Shown here: positions 9,296 through 17,133 of the stretch, piece after piece
Numbering within the stretch: position 1 is the stretch's first letter
How the letters are laid out: every line of letters begins with the position of its first letter
NCBI RefSeq assembly: GCF_003627755.1
Contig: NZ_CP032694.1
Location: 2,099,501-2,163,500, forward strand
Origin: Rhizobium jaguaris
GTDB taxonomy: Bacteria; Pseudomonadota; Alphaproteobacteria; Rhizobiales; Rhizobiaceae
Reading direction: 5' to 3'
DNA length: 64,000 nt
Notes under the pieces: generated by a model
What the model was told of the DNA's origin: nothing
The model's database searches: none
Seen by the model: the letters and a program-made list of their open reading frames with translations, nothing else
Translations under genes and position numbers: made by a program

Positions 9296-10489
9296 TCATG
9301 CGGCGTCCTTTCGGGGTGGCGCACGGGATTTGGGTCGCTGGCCACGGCGGAATATCTCGACGATGCGCATCGGGCCGCCGCAATCTGGGCATGGCTGCCT
9401 CAGGGTGAGCGGGATGCTCTCGGCGCTTGGCGTGTCGTCCTGTGATGGCGCTTCCGTCCCGAGCAGTTTCCTTATCTTTGCGACATTGGCCTTGCGGCCT
9501 GCTCCGGCCAGCAGGCCGTAGTGGCGGATGCGGTGGAATCCGTCGGGCAGCACGTGGATTAGGAAGCGGCGGATGAACTCGTCGGTGGCCAGCCGCATGA
9601 CCTTGTGACGGTCACCGGTCTTGATGCGGTAGTCCTTCCAGCGGAAGGTGACCGCCTCGGCATTCGCGCTGATCAGGCGGCTGTTCGAGATCGCCACGCG
9701 GTGCGTGTAGCGGCTGAGATAGGCCAGCACGGCCTCGGGGCCGCCGAATGGGGGCTTGGTGTAGACGACCCAGTCGGATTTGCGGAAGGGGGCAAGCCAG
9801 GCAGCGAAGGCATCCGCCTCTGCAAGCCGGGCTAGATCGCCGAAGAAGCAGAGCACCCCGGATTGACTGAGTGCCATCAGTCCTTCGAGAAACAGCCGCC
9901 GAAACAGACGAGACAGAACCTTTATGGGCAGAAGGAACCCCGGGCGACAGCCAATCCAGCGCGTGCCATCCGGCGACAGTCCACCGCCGGGCACGACGAT
10001 GTGCACATGCGGGTGATGGGTCAGCGCCGACCCCCAGGTGTGCAGCACGCTGGTCATGCCGATGTTTGCGCCAAGGTGCCGGGGATCGGCGGCGATGGTG
10101 GTCAACGTCTCCGCCGATGCCCGGAATAGAAGATCATAGACCGTCTTCTTATTCCAATAGGCGATCTGCGCGATCTCGGCGGGGATGGTGAAGACAACAT
10201 GGAAATACTCGACCGGCAGCAGGTCTTCGGCACGGGCGGCCATCCAGTCCCGCGCCGCGGGTCCCTGGCACTTCGGGCAGTGCCGATTCTTGCAGGAATT
10301 GTAGGCGATGTGATGGTGGCCGCATTTGGCACAGGCTGCCACATGCCCGCCGAGCGCCTCGGTTCGGCAGGCCTCGATCGCCGCCATGACCTTGAGCTGG
10401 GTCAGGCTAACATGCCCGGCATTGGCCCGCCGCCACGCCGGGCCATAGGCACGGAAGATGTCGGCGATCTCCAGTTTTGGCCGGATCAC
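9296..10489 (-). CDS. IS91-family HUH transposase (copy 1)
   Basis: Rolling-circle transposase, 397 aa. The N-terminal zinc-finger domain has C53, C56, C66, C71 and C74 (CAKCG ... CKNRHCPKC). The HUH motif lies at H161-V-H163 within HPHVHIVV. The tyrosine pair is Y257 and Y261 in YLSRY, the spacing of the two catalytic tyrosines in IS91 TnpA. The C-terminus has a second Cys pair (CPDCGG). It starts 10 bp after the tyrosine recombinase stop, so the two are probably one operon. It nicks the element end and transfers a single strand by the family mechanism. Confidence 0.92.
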   Translation of the reverse strand: MIRPKLEIADIFRAYGPAWRRANAGHVSLTQLKVMAAIEACRTEALGGHVAACAKCGHHHIAYNSCKNRHCPKCQGPAARDWMAARAEDLLPVEYFHVVFTIPAEIAQIAYWNKKTVYDLLFRASAETLTTIAADPRHLGANIGMTSVLHTWGSALTHHPHVHIVVPGGGLSPDGTRWIGCRPGFLLPIKVLSRLFRRLFLEGLMALSQSGVLCFFGDLARLAEADAFAAWLAPFRKSDWVVYTKPPFGGPEAVLAYLSRYTHRVAISNSRLISANAEAVTFRWKDYRIKTGDRHKVMRLATDEFIRRFLIHVLPDGFHRIRHYGLLAGAGRKANVAKIRKLLGTEAPSQDDTPSAESIPLTLRQPCPDCGGPMRIVEIFRRGQRPKSRAPPRKDAA

Positions 10490-10499
10490 CGGACGGGCG

Positions 10500-11387
10500 C
10501 TACTCCAGTTCGCGTCGGAGCGTTTGGTCCTGCAGCTTCTTCAGGGTCTCGAACGGGCTGATCGTGTCGCGGATCGTCTTCGTGGCGACATGCATATAAC
10601 GGGCGGTGGTCGTCAGCTTGGCGTGTCCCAGAAGGACCTGGATCACCCGCACATCCGTGTTCGCTTCCAGCAGGTGGGTGGCAAAACTGTGCCGCAGGGT
10701 GTGCAGCGTCGCTGGCTTGGCGATCCCGGCCAGTTTTTTGGCGGCGGTGAAGGCGCGGTTGAGCTGCCGCGGCGAGATCGGGTTGATCTTCGGTTTGCCA
10801 GGAAAAAGCCAGCCCTGCGGCCGTGACTCGCGCCAATAGTCGCGCAAGAGTTCCAGCAGCAGGGGCGACAGCATCACCTTGCGGTCCTTCTGTCCCTTGC
10901 CCTGTTCGACATGGATCAGCATCCGATCGCTGTCGATGTCGCTGATCTTGAGGTTGCAGACTTCGGAGGCCCGCAGTCCGGCGCCATAGGAGATGCTGAG
11001 CGCCGCTCGATACTTCAGGCCCGGCCCCTGGGCCGCCACAAGCAGGTCGGAAACCTCCTCAACGCTCAAGACAACGGGCAACTTCTGCGGTTGCCGACGG
11101 AACTGCATATGCCGCTTCATCTCTTCGCGGTCGCAGGTGATGCCGAAAAAGAACCTCAGCGCGACGATGCGGGCGTTGAAGGTCGGCGGCGTGACGCCCG
11201 CATTGGTCATGTGCAATTGGTAGGCGCGCAGGTCGTCGGGTGTCGCGGTATCCGGAGATCGCTTCAGAAACCCGGCGAAATCCTTGATCGCCCGAATATG
11301 GGCTTGCCGGACTTTGTCGCCCATCCCGCGGATGCGCATGTCTTCGATCATCCGTTCGCGCAGCGGGGTCGTCTTCTCCTCCGTCAT
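10500..11387 (-). CDS. Tyrosine-type recombinase/integrase of the IS91-like element (copy 1)
   Basis: XerC/XerD-like phage integrase family protein, 295 aa from ATG at 11387. That start is chosen because AGGAGG lies just upstream; the longer frame from 11456 has no such site. An N-terminal SAM-like core-binding domain (about residues 10-90) precedes the catalytic domain. The catalytic domain has Arg in GLRASEV, HTLRHSFATH, LLGHAK and the nucleophile Tyr in TARYMHV. A subset of IS91-type elements pair an HUH transposase with such a recombinase. A plausible job is resolution of multimers or circles, though here three copies remain unresolved. Confidence 0.9.
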   Translation of the reverse strand: MTEEKTTPLRERMIEDMRIRGMGDKVRQAHIRAIKDFAGFLKRSPDTATPDDLRAYQLHMTNAGVTPPTFNARIVALRFFFGITCDREEMKRHMQFRRQPQKLPVVLSVEEVSDLLVAAQGPGLKYRAALSISYGAGLRASEVCNLKISDIDSDRMLIHVEQGKGQKDRKVMLSPLLLELLRDYWRESRPQGWLFPGKPKINPISPRQLNRAFTAAKKLAGIAKPATLHTLRHSFATHLLEANTDVRVIQVLLGHAKLTTTARYMHVATKTIRDTISPFETLKKLQDQTLRRELE

Positions 11388-11863
11388 GGGAACCTCCTGT
11401 CTGGTGATTGAGAAGACCCCAATCCTCAGCCAGGACGGCAAACCCACAAAATGCACGGCGTTCAGATCGTTGCTGCACCGTCACCACGGGCGCCAATGCC
11501 GCGCGAGCGGCTTCGTCCTTGGTGAAGGTTTTTCGATGCGGGCCGCGGTGTGACGGTGGCGGCTGGGCGTGTGTCGGCCCGCGTTGAAAAACCTTCCAAG
11601 GAGGAGGCCTGCGGGGGCTGGGTGGAGCGCCTATGGGGAAAGCGTGCGGCTGCGGTTTTCTGAGGTGGCTATCGGTGGGAGCGTCGGGTGCAAGCGGGTT
11701 GCCCCGAAGGCTTGCAATGACGCGATCGGGGTTGGGGTGCTCCTCTTTCGTAGGCCTCGCATCGGCGGTTTTGCAGTGTGCGGCGTTGCCTGGCGCAAAT
11801 CGGCGCCACCCCGGAATGCATCGCAGATCCGGGCCGGCCTTGGCTGATGTGACAGGCGTTTCG

Positions 11864-13057
11864 TCATGCGGCGTCCTTTCGGGGTGGCGCACGGGATTTG
11901 GGTCGCTGGCCACGGCGGAATATCTCGACGATGCGCATCGGGCCGCCGCAATCTGGGCATGGCTGCCTCAGGGTGAGCGGGATGCTCTCGGCGCTTGGCG
12001 TGTCGTCCTGTGATGGCGCTTCCGTCCCGAGCAGTTTCCTTATCTTTGCGACATTGGCCTTGCGGCCTGCTCCGGCCAGCAGGCCGTAGTGGCGGATGCG
12101 GTGGAATCCGTCGGGCAGCACGTGGATTAGGAAGCGGCGGATGAACTCGTCGGTGGCCAGCCGCATGACCTTGTGACGGTCACCGGTCTTGATGCGGTAG
12201 TCCTTCCAGCGGAAGGTGACCGCCTCGGCATTCGCGCTGATCAGGCGGCTGTTCGAGATCGCCACGCGGTGCGTGTAGCGGCTGAGATAGGCCAGCACGG
12301 CCTCGGGGCCGCCGAATGGGGGCTTGGTGTAGACGACCCAGTCGGATTTGCGGAAGGGGGCAAGCCAGGCAGCGAAGGCATCCGCCTCTGCAAGCCGGGC
12401 TAGATCGCCGAAGAAGCAGAGCACCCCGGATTGACTGAGTGCCATCAGTCCTTCGAGAAACAGCCGCCGAAACAGACGAGACAGAACCTTTATGGGCAGA
12501 AGGAACCCCGGGCGACAGCCAATCCAGCGCGTGCCATCCGGCGACAGTCCACCGCCGGGCACGACGATGTGCACATGCGGGTGATGGGTCAGCGCCGACC
12601 CCCAGGTGTGCAGCACGCTGGTCATGCCGATGTTTGCGCCAAGGTGCCGGGGATCGGCGGCGATGGTGGTCAACGTCTCCGCCGATGCCCGGAATAGAAG
12701 ATCATAGACCGTCTTCTTATTCCAATAGGCGATCTGCGCGATCTCGGCGGGGATGGTGAAGACAACATGGAAATACTCGACCGGCAGCAGGTCTTCGGCA
12801 CGGGCGGCCATCCAGTCCCGCGCCGCGGGTCCCTGGCACTTCGGGCAGTGCCGATTCTTGCAGGAATTGTAGGCGATGTGATGGTGGCCGCATTTGGCAC
12901 AGGCTGCCACATGCCCGCCGAGCGCCTCGGTTCGGCAGGCCTCGATCGCCGCCATGACCTTGAGCTGGGTCAGGCTAACATGCCCGGCATTGGCCCGCCG
13001 CCACGCCGGGCCATAGGCACGGAAGATGTCGGCGATCTCCAGTTTTGGCCGGATCAC
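11864..13057 (-). CDS. IS91-family HUH transposase (copy 2)
   Basis: The translated protein is identical to the copy at 9296-10489: 397 aa with intact zinc finger, HUH and YxxxY motifs. No inactivating change is visible. Confidence 0.92.
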   Translation of the reverse strand: MIRPKLEIADIFRAYGPAWRRANAGHVSLTQLKVMAAIEACRTEALGGHVAACAKCGHHHIAYNSCKNRHCPKCQGPAARDWMAARAEDLLPVEYFHVVFTIPAEIAQIAYWNKKTVYDLLFRASAETLTTIAADPRHLGANIGMTSVLHTWGSALTHHPHVHIVVPGGGLSPDGTRWIGCRPGFLLPIKVLSRLFRRLFLEGLMALSQSGVLCFFGDLARLAEADAFAAWLAPFRKSDWVVYTKPPFGGPEAVLAYLSRYTHRVAISNSRLISANAEAVTFRWKDYRIKTGDRHKVMRLATDEFIRRFLIHVLPDGFHRIRHYGLLAGAGRKANVAKIRKLLGTEAPSQDDTPSAESIPLTLRQPCPDCGGPMRIVEIFRRGQRPKSRAPPRKDAA

Positions 13058-13067
13058 CGGACGGGCG

Positions 13068-13955
13068 CTACTCCAGTTCGCGTCGGAGCGTTTGGTCCTG
13101 CAGCTTCTTCAGGGTCTCGAACGGGCTGATCGTGTCGCGGATCGTCTTCGTGGCGACATGCATATAACGGGCGGTGGTCGTCAGCTTGGCGTGTCCCAGA
13201 AGGACCTGGATCACCCGCACATCCGTGTTCGCTTCCAGCAGGTGGGTGGCAAAACTGTGCCGCAGGGTGTGCAGCGTCGCTGGCTTGGCGATCCCGGCCA
13301 GTTTTTTGGCGGCGGTGAAGGCGCGGTTGAGCTGCCGCGGCGAGATCGGGTTGATCTTCGGTTTGCCAGGAAAAAGCCAGCCCTGCGGCCGTGACTCGCG
13401 CCAATAGTCGCGCAAGAGTTCCAGCAGCAGGGGCGACAGCATCACCTTGCGGTCCTTCTGTCCCTTGCCCTGTTCGACATGGATCAGCATCCGATCGCTG
13501 TCGATGTCGCTGATCTTGAGGTTGCAGACTTCGGAGGCCCGCAGTCCGGCGCCATAGGAGATGCTGAGCGCCGCTCGATACTTCAGGCCCGGCCCCTGGG
13601 CCGCCACAAGCAGGTCGGAAACCTCCTCAACGCTCAAGACAACGGGCAACTTCTGCGGTTGCCGACGGAACTGCATATGCCGCTTCATCTCTTCGCGGTC
13701 GCAGGTGATGCCGAAAAAGAACCTCAGCGCGACGATGCGGGCGTTGAAGGTCGGCGGCGTGACGCCCGCATTGGTCATGTGCAATTGGTAGGCGCGCAGG
13801 TCGTCGGGTGTCGCGGTATCCGGAGATCGCTTCAGAAACCCGGCGAAATCCTTGATCGCCCGAATATGGGCTTGCCGGACTTTGTCGCCCATCCCGCGGA
13901 TGCGCATGTCTTCGATCATCCGTTCGCGCAGCGGGGTCGTCTTCTCCTCCGTCAT
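13068..13955 (-). CDS. Tyrosine-type recombinase/integrase (copy 2)
   Basis: The translated protein is identical to the copy at 10500-11387, with the same AGGAGG-supported start and an intact R-H-R-H-Y catalytic set. It lies 10 bp upstream of transposase copy 2. Confidence 0.9.
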   Translation of the reverse strand: MTEEKTTPLRERMIEDMRIRGMGDKVRQAHIRAIKDFAGFLKRSPDTATPDDLRAYQLHMTNAGVTPPTFNARIVALRFFFGITCDREEMKRHMQFRRQPQKLPVVLSVEEVSDLLVAAQGPGLKYRAALSISYGAGLRASEVCNLKISDIDSDRMLIHVEQGKGQKDRKVMLSPLLLELLRDYWRESRPQGWLFPGKPKINPISPRQLNRAFTAAKKLAGIAKPATLHTLRHSFATHLLEANTDVRVIQVLLGHAKLTTTARYMHVATKTIRDTISPFETLKKLQDQTLRRELE

Positions 13956-14431
13956 GGGAACCTCCTGTCTGGTGATTGAGAAGACCCCAATCCTCAGCCA
14001 GGACGGCAAACCCACAAAATGCACGGCGTTCAGATCGTTGCTGCACCGTCACCACGGGCGCCAATGCCGCGCGAGCGGCTTCGTCCTTGGTGAAGGTTTT
14101 TCGATGCGGGCCGCGGTGTGACGGTGGCGGCTGGGCGTGTGTCGGCCCGCGTTGAAAAACCTTCCAAGGAGGAGGCCTGCGGGGGCTGGGTGGAGCGCCT
14201 ATGGGGAAAGCGTGCGGCTGCGGTTTTCTGAGGTGGCTATCGGTGGGAGCGTCGGGTGCAAGCGGGTTGCCCCGAAGGCTTGCAATGACGCGATCGGGGT
14301 TGGGGTGCTCCTCTTTCGTAGGCCTCGCATCGGCGGTTTTGCAGTGTGCGGCGTTGCCTGGCGCAAATCGGCGCCACCCCGGAATGCATCGCAGATCCGG
14401 GCCGGCCTTGGCTGATGTGACAGGCGTTTCG

Positions 14432-15625
14432 TCATGCGGCGTCCTTTCGGGGTGGCGCACGGGATTTGGGTCGCTGGCCACGGCGGAATATCTCGACGAT
14501 GCGCATCGGGCCGCCGCAATCTGGGCATGGCTGCCTCAGGGTGAGCGGGATGCTCTCGGCGCTTGGCGTGTCGTCCTGTGATGGCGCTTCCGTCCCGAGC
14601 AGTTTCCTTATCTTTGCGACATTGGCCTTGCGGCCTGCTCCGGCCAGCAGGCCGTAGTGGCGGATGCGGTGGAATCCGTCGGGCAGCACGTGGATTAGGA
14701 AGCGGCGGATGAACTCGTCGGTGGCCAGCCGCATGACCTTGTGACGGTCACCGGTCTTGATGCGGTAGTCCTTCCAGCGGAAGGTGACCGCCTCGGCATT
14801 CGCGCTGATCAGGCGGCTGTTCGAGATCGCCACGCGGTGCGTGTAGCGGCTGAGATAGGCCAGCACGGCCTCGGGGCCGCCGAATGGGGGCTTGGTGTAG
14901 ACGACCCAGTCGGATTTGCGGAAGGGGGCAAGCCAGGCAGCGAAGGCATCCGCCTCTGCAAGCCGGGCTAGATCGCCGAAGAAGCAGAGCACCCCGGATT
15001 GACTGAGTGCCATCAGTCCTTCGAGAAACAGCCGCCGAAACAGACGAGACAGAACCTTTATGGGCAGAAGGAACCCCGGGCGACAGCCAATCCAGCGCGT
15101 GCCATCCGGCGACAGTCCACCGCCGGGCACGACGATGTGCACATGCGGGTGATGGGTCAGCGCCGACCCCCAGGTGTGCAGCACGCTGGTCATGCCGATG
15201 TTTGCGCCAAGGTGCCGGGGATCGGCGGCGATGGTGGTCAACGTCTCCGCCGATGCCCGGAATAGAAGATCATAGACCGTCTTCTTATTCCAATAGGCGA
15301 TCTGCGCGATCTCGGCGGGGATGGTGAAGACAACATGGAAATACTCGACCGGCAGCAGGTCTTCGGCACGGGCGGCCATCCAGTCCCGCGCCGCGGGTCC
15401 CTGGCACTTCGGGCAGTGCCGATTCTTGCAGGAATTGTAGGCGATGTGATGGTGGCCGCATTTGGCACAGGCTGCCACATGCCCGCCGAGCGCCTCGGTT
15501 CGGCAGGCCTCGATCGCCGCCATGACCTTGAGCTGGGTCAGGCTAACATGCCCGGCATTGGCCCGCCGCCACGCCGGGCCATAGGCACGGAAGATGTCGG
15601 CGATCTCCAGTTTTGGCCGGATCAC
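14432..15625 (-). CDS. IS91-family HUH transposase (copy 3)
   Basis: The translated protein is identical to the other two copies, 397 aa, with all motifs intact. Confidence 0.92.
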   Translation of the reverse strand: MIRPKLEIADIFRAYGPAWRRANAGHVSLTQLKVMAAIEACRTEALGGHVAACAKCGHHHIAYNSCKNRHCPKCQGPAARDWMAARAEDLLPVEYFHVVFTIPAEIAQIAYWNKKTVYDLLFRASAETLTTIAADPRHLGANIGMTSVLHTWGSALTHHPHVHIVVPGGGLSPDGTRWIGCRPGFLLPIKVLSRLFRRLFLEGLMALSQSGVLCFFGDLARLAEADAFAAWLAPFRKSDWVVYTKPPFGGPEAVLAYLSRYTHRVAISNSRLISANAEAVTFRWKDYRIKTGDRHKVMRLATDEFIRRFLIHVLPDGFHRIRHYGLLAGAGRKANVAKIRKLLGTEAPSQDDTPSAESIPLTLRQPCPDCGGPMRIVEIFRRGQRPKSRAPPRKDAA

Positions 15626-15635
15626 CGGACGGGCG

Positions 15636-16523
15636 CTACTCCAGTTCGCGTCGGAGCGTTTGGTCCTGCAGCTTCTTCAGGGTCTCGAACGGGCTGATCG
15701 TGTCGCGGATCGTCTTCGTGGCGACATGCATATAACGGGCGGTGGTCGTCAGCTTGGCGTGTCCCAGAAGGACCTGGATCACCCGCACATCCGTGTTCGC
15801 TTCCAGCAGGTGGGTGGCAAAACTGTGCCGCAGGGTGTGCAGCGTCGCTGGCTTGGCGATCCCGGCCAGTTTTTTGGCGGCGGTGAAGGCGCGGTTGAGC
15901 TGCCGCGGCGAGATCGGGTTGATCTTCGGTTTGCCAGGAAAAAGCCAGCCCTGCGGCCGTGACTCGCGCCAATAGTCGCGCAAGAGTTCCAGCAGCAGGG
16001 GCGACAGCATCACCTTGCGGTCCTTCTGTCCCTTGCCCTGTTCGACATGGATCAGCATCCGATCGCTGTCGATGTCGCTGATCTTGAGGTTGCAGACTTC
16101 GGAGGCCCGCAGTCCGGCGCCATAGGAGATGCTGAGCGCCGCTCGATACTTCAGGCCCGGCCCCTGGGCCGCCACAAGCAGGTCGGAAACCTCCTCAACG
16201 CTCAAGACAACGGGCAACTTCTGCGGTTGCCGACGGAACTGCATATGCCGCTTCATCTCTTCGCGGTCGCAGGTGATGCCGAAAAAGAACCTCAGCGCGA
16301 CGATGCGGGCGTTGAAGGTCGGCGGCGTGACGCCCGCATTGGTCATGTGCAATTGGTAGGCGCGCAGGTCGTCGGGTGTCGCGGTATCCGGAGATCGCTT
16401 CAGAAACCCGGCGAAATCCTTGATCGCCCGAATATGGGCTTGCCGGACTTTGTCGCCCATCCCGCGGATGCGCATGTCTTCGATCATCCGTTCGCGCAGC
16501 GGGGTCGTCTTCTCCTCCGTCAT
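15636..16523 (-). CDS. Tyrosine-type recombinase/integrase (copy 3)
   Basis: The translated protein is identical to the other two copies. The stretch 16524-16655 upstream of it is the right terminal region of the element and should hold the promoter. In copies 1 and 2 the same region abuts the next copy, so read-through from one copy into the next is possible. Confidence 0.9.
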   Translation of the reverse strand: MTEEKTTPLRERMIEDMRIRGMGDKVRQAHIRAIKDFAGFLKRSPDTATPDDLRAYQLHMTNAGVTPPTFNARIVALRFFFGITCDREEMKRHMQFRRQPQKLPVVLSVEEVSDLLVAAQGPGLKYRAALSISYGAGLRASEVCNLKISDIDSDRMLIHVEQGKGQKDRKVMLSPLLLELLRDYWRESRPQGWLFPGKPKINPISPRQLNRAFTAAKKLAGIAKPATLHTLRHSFATHLLEANTDVRVIQVLLGHAKLTTTARYMHVATKTIRDTISPFETLKKLQDQTLRRELE

Positions 16524-16717
16524 GGGAACCTCCTGTCTGGTGATTGAGAAGACCCCAATCCTCAGCCAGGACGGCAAACCCACAAAATGCACGGCGTTCA
16601 GATCGTTGCTGCACCGTCACCACGGGCGCCAATGCCGCGCGAGCGGCTTCGTCCTCGGGCCTAAAGACGTCGCAGGGTCGCGGGCAGGGTGACATCGTCC
16701 TTCCGGTTTCCGCAAAA

Positions 16718-16996
16718 ATGGACTCCGGCGAGACGTTCAAAGGCTCCACGATAGCGTCGCACGGCACCGGCCGCTTCTCGGTCCAATCCTCGCGCCATTC
16801 GGTGAAATGTGCCGGCACCTACGACCTCAGGGACCGGCGCCCGACAGTGACTCTTCCCATCAAATGTTCGGACGGTCGCACTGGCAATGCCGAGGTCACC
16901 AGAACGCCGGACCTCATGTCAGCCTGGGGGAAGGTAAAGCTGTCGGATGGAAGCACCGGACGGCTGACCGTTGGTACGGTTCGCAAACAGTCGTGA
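16718..16996 (+). CDS. Hypothetical protein, possibly 5'-truncated
   Basis: Unrecognised 92-aa frame from ATG at 16718. The frame stays open upstream through DIVLPVSAK to the element border. Visible features are a beta-rich, Ser/Thr/Gly-rich composition and two Cys spaced by 19 residues (KCAGTYD ... IKCSDGRTG). The style is of small secreted rhizobial proteins, but there is no signal peptide. The 5' end, with signal sequence, may therefore have been lost when the IS91-like element arrived 60 bp upstream. No ribosome binding site is obvious at 16718. It is either a remnant or a very small gene. Confidence 0.4.
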   Translation: MDSGETFKGSTIASHGTGRFSVQSSRHSVKCAGTYDLRDRRPTVTLPIKCSDGRTGNAEVTRTPDLMSAWGKVKLSDGSTGRLTVGTVRKQS

Positions 16997-17105
16997 CAGG
17001 CGGGAACAGTACAGCGTGGCACGGAGGCCTGGCACCGGCGAAGTTGGCTGAATTTGCCAGGTTTCCATGACCTCAAATGGTTACGGTGCTCATAGCCGAG
17101 GTGTC

Positions 17106-17123
17106 GGCGCGGCTGCCCGCGCC
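17106..17123 (-). terminator. GC-rich hairpin after the autotransporter gene
   Basis: Perfect 7-bp stem GGCGCGG/CCGCGCC with a 4-nt loop, 11 bp beyond the autotransporter stop codon. There is no T-tract on the minus strand, so it may only stabilise the 3' end. Confidence 0.35.
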
Positions 17124-17133
17124 GTAGCCGATT

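Larger units (their letters stand above)
8953..11520 (-). mobile_element. IS91-like element, tandem copy 1
   Basis: First of three head-to-tail units with an exact period of 2,568 bp. Reading on the minus strand, the order is tyrosine recombinase (11387-10500), HUH transposase (10489-9296), then about 340 bp without a gene that ends in a long imperfect hairpin. The left border abuts GTTC at 8949-8952, the target tetranucleotide known for IS91 (GTTC/CTTG). There is no direct target duplication, as expected for rolling-circle HUH elements. The left end, downstream of the transposase 3' end, is by analogy the origin end. Confidence 0.85.
11521..14088 (-). mobile_element. IS91-like element, tandem copy 2
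   Basis: Second unit of the array, encoding the same two proteins at +2568 offsets. Both borders are element-element junctions of the form CGTCCTT/GGTGAAGG. CTTG, the alternative IS91 target tetranucleotide, overlaps the junction at 11518-11521. Confidence 0.85.
14089..16655 (-). mobile_element. IS91-like element, tandem copy 3
   Basis: Third unit. Its right border is the only element-to-host junction on that side. Sequence identical to the other copies runs through CGTCCT at 16655, after which host DNA begins (CGGGCCTAAAG). The base following is T in the internal junctions and C here, so the border is defined to within one base. Confidence 0.85.

Noticed and set aside
11059..11913. 284-codon minus-strand frame crossing element copies 1 and 2 (and its equivalent at 13627-14481)
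   Set aside because: It is a junction artefact that overlaps the tyrosine recombinase in another frame. The third equivalent (16195-16818) ends in host sequence, so it is not a conserved gene.
8953..16655. Composite transposon carrying cargo between IS copies
   Set aside because: The copies abut directly with no cargo between them; it is a tandem multimer, not a composite transposon.
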